In this document: positions 1-7,411 of the stretch, piece after piece
Layout: each line of letters starts with the position of its first letter
How positions within the stretch are numbered: position 1 is the first letter of the stretch
Assembly: GCF_009846885.1 (NCBI RefSeq)
Contig: NZ_WUWM01000045.1
Span: 1-43,075, forward strand
Reading direction: 5' to 3'
DNA length: 43,075 nt
Source: Paenibacillus puerhi
GTDB taxonomy: Bacteria; Bacillota; Bacilli; Paenibacillales; NBRC-103111
Notes under the pieces: model-generated
What the model saw: the letters and a program-made list of their open reading frames with translations, nothing else
What the model was told of the DNA's origin: nothing
Databases searched by the model: none
Program-made: the position numbers and the translations under genes

Positions 1-48
1 GCGGCAACGCGTGTAGCTGACGAATACTAATCGGTCGAGGGCTTATCC
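1..48 (+). rRNA. 23S ribosomal RNA, 3' end (partial)
   Basis: The first bases match the conserved extreme 3' end of Firmicute 23S rRNA, including the segment GACGAATACTAATCGGTCGA. The gene is cut by the window start; the exact 3' end is approximate. Confidence 0.88.
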
Positions 49-55
49 AATAGGT

Positions 56-78
56 TTACGAAGTATACCACTTCGTAA
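56..78 (+). other. Hairpin downstream of 23S rRNA
   Basis: Perfect 9-bp stem TTACGAAGT / ACTTCGTAA with a 5-nt loop just after the 23S end, without a T-run. Probably an rRNA-tRNA spacer processing or structural element. No 5S-like sequence is seen between here and the first tRNA. Confidence 0.5.
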
Positions 79-153
79 GCGACAAGCTAACAGCATTCAG
101 CATGCTTAGTTTCGCATCCAGTTTTCAGGGCACAAGCTCTGATGATATAGCTT

Positions 154-241
154 GGAGAGATACCCAAGTGGCTCAAGGGGACCCTCTGCTAAGGGGTTAG
201 ACTGCGCAAGTGGTGCGAGGGTTCGAATCCCTCTCTCTCCG
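154..241 (+). tRNA. tRNA-Ser (GCT)
   Basis: Class II tRNA with a long variable arm. Acceptor GGAGAGA pairs with TCTCTCC; T-arm contains GTTCGAATC; anticodon GCT at 188-190. CCA is not encoded (discriminator G at 241). First gene of the eight-tRNA array. Confidence 0.93.
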
Positions 242-257
242 TTCTTCTTTTATTTGT

Positions 258-334
258 GGCGGCGTAGCTCAGCTGGCTAGAGCGTACGGTTCATACCCGT
301 AAGGTCGGGGGTTCGATCCCCTCTGCCGCTACCA
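258..334 (+). tRNA. tRNA-Met (CAT), elongator type
   Basis: Acceptor GGCGGCG pairs with TGCCGCT through G-U ends. Anticodon CAT at 292-294, encoded CCA. The anticodon stem lacks the GGG/CCC run of initiator tRNA, so this is read as elongator Met. Ile-CAU (TilS substrate) is less likely given the close match to the Bacillus elongator sequence. Confidence 0.9.
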
Positions 335-367
335 TTTCCTTACTTCCTATAGTATACTTCTAAATAT

Positions 368-443
368 GGAGGCTTAGCTCAGCTGGGAGAGCATCTGCCT
401 TACAAGCAGAGGGTCGGCGGTTCGATCCCGTCAGCCTCCACCA
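368..443 (+). tRNA. tRNA-Val (TAC)
   Basis: Cloverleaf with acceptor GGAGGCT/AGCCTCC, anticodon TAC at 401-403, T-loop TTCGATC and encoded CCA. Confidence 0.94.
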
Positions 444-454
444 TAACTACATAT

Positions 455-530
<76 letters not shown>

Positions 531-538
531 TTTCATGA

Positions 539-615
539 GGAGCCGTGGTGTAGAGGCCTAACATGCCTGCCTGTCACGCAGGAGACCGCGGGTTCGAATC
601 CCGTCGGCTCCGCCA
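539..615 (+). tRNA. tRNA-Asp (GTC)
   Basis: Acceptor GGAGCCG/CGGCTCC, anticodon GTC at 573-575, T-loop TTCGAAT and encoded CCA. Confidence 0.94.
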
Positions 616-688
616 TGAATACTTCCTGTGTAAACGGGATGAGAACCCTTGGGTTCGCCGGAGCTTTCGCTTCGTAGTTTATACATAC

Positions 689-764
<76 letters not shown>

Positions 765-773
765 TAGTAATAC

Positions 774-859
774 GGAGGCTTAGCGAAGTGGCCAAACGCA
801 GCAGACTGTAAATCTGTTCTCTGACGAGTTCGGTGGTTCGAATCCATCAGCCTCCACCA
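774..859 (+). tRNA. tRNA-Tyr (GTA)
   Basis: Class II tRNA with a long variable arm. Acceptor GGAGGCT/AGCCTCC, anticodon GTA at 808-810, encoded CCA. Confidence 0.94.
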
Positions 860-868
860 TTCTAGTAT

Positions 869-944
869 GAGCCATTAGCTCAGTTGGTAGAGCACCTGAC
901 TTTTAATCAGGGTGTCGTAGGTTCGAGTCCTACATGGCTCACCA
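869..944 (+). tRNA. tRNA-Lys (TTT)
   Basis: Acceptor GAGCCAT/ATGGCTC, anticodon TTT at 902-904, encoded CCA. Last tRNA of the array; a terminator follows. Confidence 0.94.
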
Positions 945-961
945 CTCATATGGAATCATCG

Positions 962-991
962 AAGTCCTTCTCTCCGGAGAAGGGCTTTTTT
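962..991 (+). terminator. Terminator of the rRNA/tRNA transcript
   Basis: Stem AGTCCTTCTC / GAGAAGGGCT with a 4-nt loop followed by six T. It lies right after the last tRNA, as expected for the end of an rrn-tRNA operon. Confidence 0.85.
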
Positions 992-1048
992 AGTGTGCTT
1001 GCGCAGAAGCACGCAGCCTCAAGCTGCTAGAAGCCAACCGGCCCATAT

Positions 1049-1064
1049 CCTATTCATGAATAGG
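1049..1064. promoter_or_regulatory. Perfect 16-bp palindrome
   Basis: CCTATTCATGAATAGG reads the same on both strands. A second pairing GCCAACC (1033-1039) / GGTTGGC (1063-1069) shares its right end. It may be an operator or alternative RNA fold ahead of the small ORF at 1095. No known regulator is recognised. Confidence 0.35.
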
Positions 1065-1094
1065 TTGGCAGTAAAAAACGAATGGAGGCAATTT

Positions 1095-1223
1095 TTGCGG
1101 CGTGCGTTGGTGGGAGATGGGATGATGATTCATACTTATGGTGAAGGCGGAGTTAAATTCAGTACAATCGAGAGCGGCTGGTGGGCCGACCACTACGTGA
1201 CCGCCCGGCGTGTCATTAAGTAG
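1095..1223 (+). CDS. Hypothetical small protein (42 aa), uncertain
   Basis: I do not recognise this product. The chosen TTG start has a GGAGG box ending 6 nt upstream, and the frame runs 42 codons to a TAG. A terminator hairpin follows 34 bp later, which suggests a short transcription unit between the tRNA array and the PucR-type regulator. The same frame is open upstream to 993 with ATG codons at 993 and 1056, but those starts lack a good ribosome-binding site; an internal ATG at 1122 preceded by GGGAG is another option. No motif, signal peptide or membrane segment is visible. It may be non-coding. Confidence 0.3.
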   Translation: MRRALVGDGMMIHTYGEGGVKFSTIESGWWADHYVTARRVIK

Positions 1224-1257
1224 ACGGCAGTCAATAGAGATGACCGTAAGCAGGAAG

Positions 1258-1281
1258 GGGAGCGCAGGCTCCCTTTTTTTT
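1258..1281 (+). terminator. Terminator after the small ORF
   Basis: Stem GGGAGC / GCTCCC with a 4-nt loop, followed by eight T. It separates whatever is transcribed from 1000-1257 from the regulator gene downstream. Confidence 0.8.
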
Positions 1282-1307
1282 GATGGATGTAGGGTTTATG
1301 CTACAAT
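1280..1307 (+). promoter_or_regulatory. Sigma-A promoter for the PucR-type regulator
   Basis: TTGATG, 16-bp spacer, TACAAT, with an extended TG before the -10. It begins in the T-run of the preceding terminator. The 5' UTR to the ATG at 1414 would be about 100 nt. Confidence 0.55.
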
Positions 1308-1413
1308 ATATTCAGGAAGCGCAATACTCGGCATGTCAATAGAGAGAAGATTGCGGCAGGCTTCAACGAAAGGCTACATAGGTCGGCTGCAGACAAGGAG
1401 AGGGAGCCTCGGG

Positions 1414-2529
1414 ATGGATTGGGAACTCGTACGACAGCAGATGGAGGACGTATTGGGCGTCGCCGTCATCAGTGCAAAACGGCCTGCGGAGGAATGGGCG
1501 AGGCTTGTGAAGGAGCAGGGAGCCACGACAGGGCCCGCTGCTTCCGTTGTAAGGGATGGCGACTTCGTCTACGTCCCGGTTCAGAAGGTAGGGCAGGACA
1601 TTCTGCTGCTGCAGCTGCCGGCAGCCGGAATATCCGACAGAGAGCAGGCCTTGATCGGCCTGATGCTGGACACCCGCCGAATGCAGGACAGCAAGTCTAC
1701 AGCGCCAAGCGGCGAAGAGGAACGCAAGGCGTCCTTAATTCGCGAATGGTTCAAGGGCCAGCAGGAGCTAGGTTATATTCAGGCGGAACTGCCCGATTCG
1801 CTCGTATCGCAGCTATCGTTGTATTCGACCAAAATTCCCCTGCTCGTATACGTCGATCAGACCACGTCGCGGCGGGTCCATTATACCGATCTCAAGAAGC
1901 TGCTGGAGTCGTTTTTCGACGCATCGATTACTTTGATTCCACTTACGGACAAGGAATGGCTGGTGCTGGGTCCCGAGAAAATACTAGCCATGGATGGAGG
2001 CGAGGACCGGACCGATACGTCCGAAGAGTCCTTGGAGGACCGGCTGGCCACGCTAGGGTACGGACTTCATGAGATGCTCGAGAACGAATGGGTCGGCGAA
2101 TGCCACCTGGCGGTCCATTATCCGATACTGCCCGCTAAGTCGCTGTACTCGGCGATCCTGCAGCTGCGCGAGACTATTATGCTGGGCCGCACGTACCATA
2201 TCGGCAGCAATATGCATTTGCCCTGGGAGCTCCAGCTGGAGAAGCTCGTTCATCTGATTCCGGACAGTGAAAAAGCCGGATTTCTCGAGCGTGTGCTGAA
2301 GCGTCTGGATCTGGCCTTCGATTCGGAGACGATGACGACCTTGGATCATTTTTTTCAACTGGATTGCAATGTCAGCGAGACAGCCAAAAAGCTGTACATC
2401 CACCGCAATACCTTGTTGTACAGACTGGACAAGTTCAAGCAGGAGACAGGGCTCGATGTAAGGACGTTCAATCACGCGGTGCTTGTGAAGATTGCCATGC
2501 TATTGTATAAAGTAACGAAAAGAAAGTGA
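1414..2529 (+). CDS. PucR-family transcriptional regulator (YxkF-like)
   Basis: A 371-aa regulator. The C-terminal 60 residues carry the PucR-type helix-turn-helix: a cysteine-containing stretch followed by SETAKKLYIHRNTLLYRLDK and then an ETGLD segment, as in CdaR/PucR proteins. The N-terminal region has no recognisable enzyme motif and probably senses a ligand. The ATG at 1414 is preferred because AGGGAG lies 7 nt upstream; the frame is open further up to 1210 without a better site. In B. subtilis a PucR-type gene, yxkF, sits beside msmX, and the next gene here is msmX-like, so a role in sugar-transport control is inferred. The target is unknown. Confidence 0.82.
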   Translation: MDWELVRQQMEDVLGVAVISAKRPAEEWARLVKEQGATTGPAASVVRDGDFVYVPVQKVGQDILLLQLPAAGISDREQALIGLMLDTRRMQDSKSTAPSGEEERKASLIREWFKGQQELGYIQAELPDSLVSQLSLYSTKIPLLVYVDQTTSRRVHYTDLKKLLESFFDASITLIPLTDKEWLVLGPEKILAMDGGEDRTDTSEESLEDRLATLGYGLHEMLENEWVGECHLAVHYPILPAKSLYSAILQLRETIMLGRTYHIGSNMHLPWELQLEKLVHLIPDSEKAGFLERVLKRLDLAFDSETMTTLDHFFQLDCNVSETAKKLYIHRNTLLYRLDKFKQETGLDVRTFNHAVLVKIAMLLYKVTKRK

Positions 2530-2620
2530 TTTTTTTGTGAAGATTGTGCATAGTCATATTTGGGGCTGGTAGGGTATGATTTAAACATATTCAGATACCA
2601 TCTCGTAGGGGGAATTAATC

Positions 2621-3745
2621 ATGGCAGGTGTACGTTTGAACCACATCGTTAAAAAATATCCGGGTGCAACGGAATCAACGGTTAAAGACTTCCACTTGGA
2701 CATCAAGGACAAAGAGTTTCTGGTACTCGTTGGGGCTTCCGGCTGTGGGAAATCGACGACACTTCGTATGATTGCTGGCCTTGAGGAAATTACGGAAGGC
2801 GAACTGTACATCGGCGACCGCCTGGTGAACGACGTTGCTCCGAAAGACCGCGATATCGCGATGGTGTTCCAGTCTTACGCTTTGTATCCGCACATGAACG
2901 TCTATCAAAACATGGCTTTCGGTTTGAAGCTTCGCAAGTTCAAGAAAGCCGACATCGAAGCCCGCGTTCGTGAAGCTGCGAAAATTCTGGACATCGAGCA
3001 TCTCCTCGACCGCAAGCCTAAAGCACTTTCCGGCGGTCAGCGTCAACGTGTTGCCTTGGGTCGTGCTATCGTTCGTGAACCGCAAGTGTTCCTGATGGAT
3101 GAGCCGCTCTCCAACTTGGACGCCAAACTCCGCGTACAGATGCGCGCTGAGATCACGAAGCTCGTTAAGCGTCTTGAAACAACGACTGTCTATGTAACGC
3201 ATGACCAAACAGAAGCAATGACGATGGGCGATCGTATCGTCGTTATGGATAAAGGTATCATCCAACAGGCAGCTACGCCTGAAGAAATTTATAACTTCCC
3301 GGTTAACATGTTCGTTGCAGGCTTCATCGGATCTCCATCCATGAACTTTATCAACGGCAGCTTCGCAGAGCAAGGCGGCAGCCTTTACTTCCGCGCTTCC
3401 GGCGTGAACCTTCAAATTCCAGAAGGCAAAGCGAAAATTCTTCGCGATAAAGGCTATGCTAACAAAGAAGTTATTCTCGGCGTACGTCCGGAAGATCTTC
3501 ATGAAGAAGCTATCTTCATCGAAGCATCCCCGAACTCGGTTGTGAATGCGCACATCGAAGTTTCCGAGAACCTCGGTCACGAGATGCAAGTTCACTTGGC
3601 CGGTCTTGGCACGAACAACATCGTTGCCCGTGTCGACGGTCGTGCAGGCTTCCACGAAGGTCAAACTGTTAAGCTTGCTATCGATATGAATAAAGTTCAC
3701 TTCTTCGATAAAGAAACGACAGCGTCCATCTTGCTGAACGCTTAA
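2621..3745 (+). CDS. msmX: MsmX/UgpC-type ABC sugar transporter ATP-binding protein
   Basis: A 374-aa ATPase that energises carbohydrate ABC importers at the inner face of the membrane. MsmX-type proteins are shared by several permeases, and no permease or binding protein is encoded nearby. Visible motifs: Walker A GASGCGKST (38-46), Q-loop Gln84, signature LSGGQ (136-140), Walker B VFLMDE (156-161), D-loop SNLD, H-switch His194, then a C-terminal OB/TOBE-type regulatory domain (about 235-374) as in MalK. ATG with GGGGG upstream. A terminator follows directly, so it is monocistronic. Codon use is visibly tuned (many GTT/CTT/CGT codons compared with neighbours), suggesting high expression. Confidence 0.93.
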   Translation: MAGVRLNHIVKKYPGATESTVKDFHLDIKDKEFLVLVGASGCGKSTTLRMIAGLEEITEGELYIGDRLVNDVAPKDRDIAMVFQSYALYPHMNVYQNMAFGLKLRKFKKADIEARVREAAKILDIEHLLDRKPKALSGGQRQRVALGRAIVREPQVFLMDEPLSNLDAKLRVQMRAEITKLVKRLETTTVYVTHDQTEAMTMGDRIVVMDKGIIQQAATPEEIYNFPVNMFVAGFIGSPSMNFINGSFAEQGGSLYFRASGVNLQIPEGKAKILRDKGYANKEVILGVRPEDLHEEAIFIEASPNSVVNAHIEVSENLGHEMQVHLAGLGTNNIVARVDGRAGFHEGQTVKLAIDMNKVHFFDKETTASILLNA

Positions 3746-3761
3746 TCGAATCGATCATAGA

Positions 3762-3797
3762 AACCAGCCCACTCCAGGCTGGTTTTTCTGTTTTTTG
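3762..3797 (+). terminator. Terminator of msmX
   Basis: Stem AACCAGCC / GGCTGGTT with a 7-nt loop, followed by TTTTT and a second run of six T. Confidence 0.88.
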
Positions 3798-3842
3798 GAC
3801 GGAAGAGGCCTTCAAGTCAGAATGAGGAGATAGGGGCGGCGG

Positions 3843-3871
3843 TTGATTTATGCGCCAGATTCCTTTACGAT
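3843..3871 (+). promoter_or_regulatory. Promoter for the hprK operon
   Basis: TTGATT, 17-bp spacer, TACGAT: a good sigma-A match 30 bp upstream of the hprK start. CATAAT at 3875 is a less likely alternative -10. Confidence 0.6.
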
Positions 3872-3903
3872 GAGCATAATGGGATAAAAAGGAGACGAAC
3901 CAC

Positions 3904-4845
3904 TTGGGTAAAAAAGTCAGAGTAGCGGACATGGTGAAAGAGTTCCAGCTTGAAGTCATTTGCGGCGAAGAAGGCTTGAAGCGGCCGATTACAACCGCCG
4001 ACCTTTACAGGCCCGGGCTGGAGATGGCGGGATATTACGAATTTCATCCGCATGATCGGGTGCAGATACTCGGCAAGACGGAGTTGACTTTTTTCGAGGG
4101 ATTGACTCCCGAGTTTCGTACGGAGCGAATGAATTGGCTTTGTGCGCCTCAAGAGACGCCTTGCATCATTATAAGCCGCGGCTTCGAGGCGCCGATTGAG
4201 CTGCTGCATGCCGCTAACGAGCATCAAGTAGCGGTGCTTCGTACGCACATGGCGACCACGATCCTTGCCAGCCGTCTGACCAACTTTCTGGAGAATCGTT
4301 TGGCTCCTTCGACGACGATCCATGGCGTATTGGTCGATGTCTATGGCATCGGCATGCTCATATCCGGCTCGAGCGGGATCGGGAAAAGCGAGACGGCACT
4401 CGAACTGGTAAAGCGAGGCCATCGATTGATCGCCGACGACGCCGTAGAAATCCGCCAGACCGCTGATCATACGCTGATCGGAAATGCGCCTGAGCTAATC
4501 CGGTATTTGCTGGAGATCCGAGGGATCGGTATCATCAACGTGATGACGTTGTTCGGAGCAGGGGCTGTCCGGACGGCCAAGAAAATTTCCGTGGTGTGCA
4601 AGCTGGAGAACTGGCAGCAGGATAAGCAATATGATCGGCTCGGTCTGGATGAAGAGACCACGCGTATTATCGATACCGACATTCCACTGGTTACGGTTCC
4701 GGTGCGTCCTGGACGCAACCTGGCGGTTATCATCGAGGTAGCGGCAATGAACTATCGGTTAAAACGGATGGGTTACAACGCGGCGCTTCAATTTACGAAT
4801 AAATTGACGGAATCGTTGAACGACGATATGGATGATTTGGAATAG
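3904..4845 (+). CDS. hprK: HPr kinase/phosphorylase
   Basis: A 313-aa bifunctional enzyme that phosphorylates Ser46 of HPr (ATP or PPi) and removes that phosphate by phosphorolysis, making PPi; it is the sensor enzyme of carbon catabolite control. The N-terminal domain (1-130) is followed by Walker A GSSGIGKS (155-162) and the HprK signature LLEIRGIGIINVMTLFGAG (202-220). Start is TTG at 3904, with AAAAGGAG about 8 nt upstream. Its substrate HPr is encoded at 23392 and the PPi-removing enzyme PpaX two genes downstream. Gene order hprK-lgt-ppaX matches B. subtilis. Confidence 0.96.
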   Translation: MGKKVRVADMVKEFQLEVICGEEGLKRPITTADLYRPGLEMAGYYEFHPHDRVQILGKTELTFFEGLTPEFRTERMNWLCAPQETPCIIISRGFEAPIELLHAANEHQVAVLRTHMATTILASRLTNFLENRLAPSTTIHGVLVDVYGIGMLISGSSGIGKSETALELVKRGHRLIADDAVEIRQTADHTLIGNAPELIRYLLEIRGIGIINVMTLFGAGAVRTAKKISVVCKLENWQQDKQYDRLGLDEETTRIIDTDIPLVTVPVRPGRNLAVIIEVAAMNYRLKRMGYNAALQFTNKLTESLNDDMDDLE

Positions 4846-4881
4846 AAGTAGAAGTTTCGAGATAAGGGAGACGAAAAGCGT

Positions 4882-5913
4882 ATGTTTCTTGCTCTGAACC
4901 CAATTGCATTTACACTCGGGCCGATCAGTGTGCATTGGTACGGTATCATTCTAGGAACCGCTGCTCTGGTGGGGCTGTTTCTAGCCATCCAGGAGGGCAA
5001 GCGATTCAGTATTCCTTCCGACTTTTTTATGGACCTGCTGCTGATCGGGGTACCGTCTGCCATCGTCGGAGCGAGAATTTACTATGTAGCGTTCAAGTGG
5101 GAAGATTACAAAAATAATTGGGTCGATATTTTTAAAATTTGGAACGGCGGAATAGCGATCTATGGCGCTTTGATCGGCGCGATCATCGCGGCCGCCATCT
5201 ATGTACGGCGCAAAGGATATTCATTCTGGCGGATTGCCGATATTTGCGCCCCGGGCTTAATCGTAGGGCAGGCGATCGGCCGGTGGGGGAATTTTGTGAA
5301 TCAGGAAGCCCACGGGGGTCCTGTGACGGAGTCGTTCCTCCGGGATAATCTGCATCTGCCGAATTTCATCGTGGAACAAATGCTGATTAACGGTCAGTAC
5401 TACCATCCGACGTTTTTGTATGAATCACTGTGGAACCTGGCAGGTCTTGTTCTGCTGTTCGCCCTGCGCAGACTGCCATTTATGCGGGCGGGCGAGCTGT
5501 TTTTAAGCTACTTTATCTGGTATTCGATCGGCCGGTTTTTCATCGAGGCCTTCCGTACGGACAGCCTGGACTTTACGGGACCGCAATGGCTCGCATCCTT
5601 GATGCAGGGGCTTTGGTCGCCGATGAGCGCGCTTGGGTTTGAGCAAGGCGAAATGACCTATGGAGGCACTGTACGAATTTCTCAGCTGCTGGCATTATTG
5701 ATCATCTTGGCAGCGATCGTGCTGATCGTTGTGAGGAGGAAGACGGGGGCATCTGCGGAACGGTATGCCGACCCGATCGTGAGGGCCGGGGGTACAGCGA
5801 TTCCGGCTGATGCGTCGGCTGGCGAAACGACGCCTATCGCTGACCGCTCAGAGCCGGCAACCGCAACCGAAGAACCGAAGAAGACGGAACGGGATGAAAG
5901 CTCCCTCGGGTAA
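4882..5913 (+). CDS. lgt: Prolipoprotein diacylglyceryl transferase
   Basis: A 343-aa polytopic membrane enzyme that transfers diacylglycerol from phosphatidylglycerol to the lipobox cysteine of prolipoproteins, the first step of lipoprotein maturation. The Lgt signature GRWGNFVNQEAHG is at 133-145, and the HWYG motif of the first loop is at 18-21. About seven hydrophobic segments end near residue 285. A hydrophilic tail of about 55 residues rich in Ala, Thr, Glu and Pro follows, longer than in the roughly 270-aa B. subtilis protein. ATG with AAGGGAG upstream, 36 bp after hprK. Confidence 0.96.
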   Translation: MFLALNPIAFTLGPISVHWYGIILGTAALVGLFLAIQEGKRFSIPSDFFMDLLLIGVPSAIVGARIYYVAFKWEDYKNNWVDIFKIWNGGIAIYGALIGAIIAAAIYVRRKGYSFWRIADICAPGLIVGQAIGRWGNFVNQEAHGGPVTESFLRDNLHLPNFIVEQMLINGQYYHPTFLYESLWNLAGLVLLFALRRLPFMRAGELFLSYFIWYSIGRFFIEAFRTDSLDFTGPQWLASLMQGLWSPMSALGFEQGEMTYGGTVRISQLLALLIILAAIVLIVVRRKTGASAERYADPIVRAGGTAIPADASAGETTPIADRSEPATATEEPKKTERDESSLG

Positions 5914-6026
5914 TCGGGAATCGTGAGGGTCGCCAGAAGCGCCGACGGTCCGATGAAGAACGAGTGAGCCTGAACAGCATACAGAGAGAGCCGGTAACCG
6001 GCCGAGCGAAGAAGGAGTGTTAGGCG

Positions 6027-6716
6027 ATGATCCGTACTGTATTATTTGACCTGGATGGAACCATACTCGATACGAATGAGCTCATTATCCAGTCGTTTAT
6101 CCATACTTTTACAGGCGTAACGCCGGAGCCGGTAACCCGTGAGCATATCATCCCGAACATGGGACGCCCGCTGTTGGAGCAAATGATGTATTTCTCCGGG
6201 CGCGATCAGGTCGAGGATCTGGTGCTTAAGTACCGAGCATACAATATAGGACGCCATGATGAACTGGTGACCGTGTTCCCTCACGTACCCGAAACGCTGG
6301 CAAGGTTAAAGGCAGCGGGCATCAAGCTGGGGGTTGTCACCAGCAAAATACGCTTGACGACGGAAATGGGACTTAAGCTGACGGGTATATATGACTACTT
6401 CGATGTTATCGTCACGGTGGATGAGGTGGAGCGGCCGAAGCCCGATCCGGAAGGAATAATTAAGGCGCTTCAGCTGATCGGCGAGGACACGGCCGGCGCC
6501 ATGATGGTAGGCGACAGCCATTATGATCTTGAGGCTGCGCGGGGCGCGGGCATTCCTTCGGTCGGCGTGTCTTGGTCGCTGAAGGGAATTGACTATTTAA
6601 GGGCCTACGATCCCACTTATATCATTCAGGACATACGCGAATTATTGCCGATCGTCGGCGTTGAAGGAGTAATCGAGCTTGAGACAGACGGAACGGTTTC
6701 CGGTGAAAGGGCCTAA
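6027..6716 (+). CDS. ppaX: Pyrophosphatase PpaX (HAD family)
   Basis: A 229-aa HAD hydrolase expected to hydrolyse the PPi produced when HPrK dephosphorylates P-Ser-HPr, pulling that reaction forward. HAD motif I is DLDGT at 8-12; the motif III lysine lies in RPKPDPEG and motif IV is GDSHYDLEAA. A cap domain lies between motifs I and II. ATG with AAGGAG upstream. The position after hprK-lgt matches B. subtilis. Phosphoglycolate phosphatase is the alternative family label, but context favours PpaX. Confidence 0.92.
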   Translation: MIRTVLFDLDGTILDTNELIIQSFIHTFTGVTPEPVTREHIIPNMGRPLLEQMMYFSGRDQVEDLVLKYRAYNIGRHDELVTVFPHVPETLARLKAAGIKLGVVTSKIRLTTEMGLKLTGIYDYFDVIVTVDEVERPKPDPEGIIKALQLIGEDTAGAMMVGDSHYDLEAARGAGIPSVGVSWSLKGIDYLRAYDPTYIIQDIRELLPIVGVEGVIELETDGTVSGERA

Positions 6717-7200
6717 TTCTTTATGGCAGGTATACAGCACGATTAGCCGCTGGAAGGCGGTTCGTAATTTTGTATGCATCCAGATCTCCAGGTATGCGCC
6801 CTCCCTTCCCCTCAAGCGGTGGATTTACCGCCGTATGCTGGGGATGAAGGTGGGGGAGCATGCTTCTTTTGCCTTGATGGTGATGGTGGACGTATTTTTC
6901 CCTGAGAAAATCGAGGTCGGCGATAATACGATTATAGGCTACAATACGACGATTCTTACGCACGAATACTTGATCAAGGAGTACCGGCTAGGCCAAGTAA
7001 GGATTGGTTCGCATGTGATGATCGGGGCTAATACGACGATCCTGCCCGGGGTAACGATCGGCGATCATGCCGTTGTAGCGGCGGGCTCGATCGTGCATAA
7101 AGATGTGGCTCCATACAGCTTTGTCGGAGGAAATCCGCTCCGGGTGATCCGGGAGGATGTCAGAGAGAATACGGATGGGTTCAGGGGCGAAAGCCCTTGA
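6679..7200 (+). CDS. yvoF: Hexapeptide-repeat acyltransferase (YvoF-like)
   Basis: A 173-aa protein of the left-handed beta-helix (hexapeptide) acetyltransferase family. Repeats run from about residue 65 to 155 (I-G-Y-N-T-T-I, I-G-A-N-T-T-I, V-T-I-G-D-H), ending in the typical FVGGNPLRVI cap. The TTG start at 6679 follows AAGGAG by 9 nt and gives an N-terminus like B. subtilis YvoF (M-R-x-T-x-x-x-P-V); the gene then overlaps ppaX by 38 bp in another frame. A GTG at 6703 is a weaker alternative. The substrate is unknown. Confidence 0.87.
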   Translation: MRQTERFPVKGPNSLWQVYSTISRWKAVRNFVCIQISRYAPSLPLKRWIYRRMLGMKVGEHASFALMVMVDVFFPEKIEVGDNTIIGYNTTILTHEYLIKEYRLGQVRIGSHVMIGANTTILPGVTIGDHAVVAAGSIVHKDVAPYSFVGGNPLRVIREDVRENTDGFRGESP

Positions 7201-7282
7201 TTTCTCTGGTGGAGAATAAGGTGAGCAGCGCCCGGAATGTCTCGAAATCTTACGATTGAACGAGATTCCTTAAGACTGCAGA

Positions 7283-7322
7283 ACCACGGGCAGTACCATT
7301 GACGGAGGGAAAAATCCGTGGT
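7283..7322. promoter_or_regulatory. Inverted repeat straddling the his promoter
   Basis: ACCACGG (7283-7289) and CCGTGGT (7316-7322) flank the -35 box and touch the -10 box of the his promoter. This is a possible operator for an unidentified regulator. No T-box sequence was found in the leader. Confidence 0.4.
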
Positions 7323-7327
7323 AGTAT
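7299..7327 (+). promoter_or_regulatory. Promoter for the his operon
   Basis: TTGACG, 17-bp spacer, TAGTAT. The leader to hisZ would be about 80 nt. It is the only good sigma-A match in the 211-bp gap between yvoF and hisZ. Confidence 0.6.
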
Positions 7328-7411
7328 TACGAATACATTCTTTATTTGGGTAGTATGGTAGCACATTAGCGAACTAAAGTAAAATTTATAACGATAGCAG
7401 GGTGAAAACCG

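Noticed and set aside
2675..3700. Long antisense ORF over msmX (341 aa), with similar ones over eno (34017-35294), hisI-hisJ (13323-14819), pgk (30350-31618) and rnr (38250-39776)
   Set aside because: Each mirrors a well-identified gene on the other strand. Codon bias of GC-rich or highly expressed genes removes stops from the antisense frame; products match no family.
7201..7411. T-box leader for the his operon
   Set aside because: Neither the AGGGTGGNACCGCG T-box nor a terminator/antiterminator pair is present; an ordinary promoter is seen instead.
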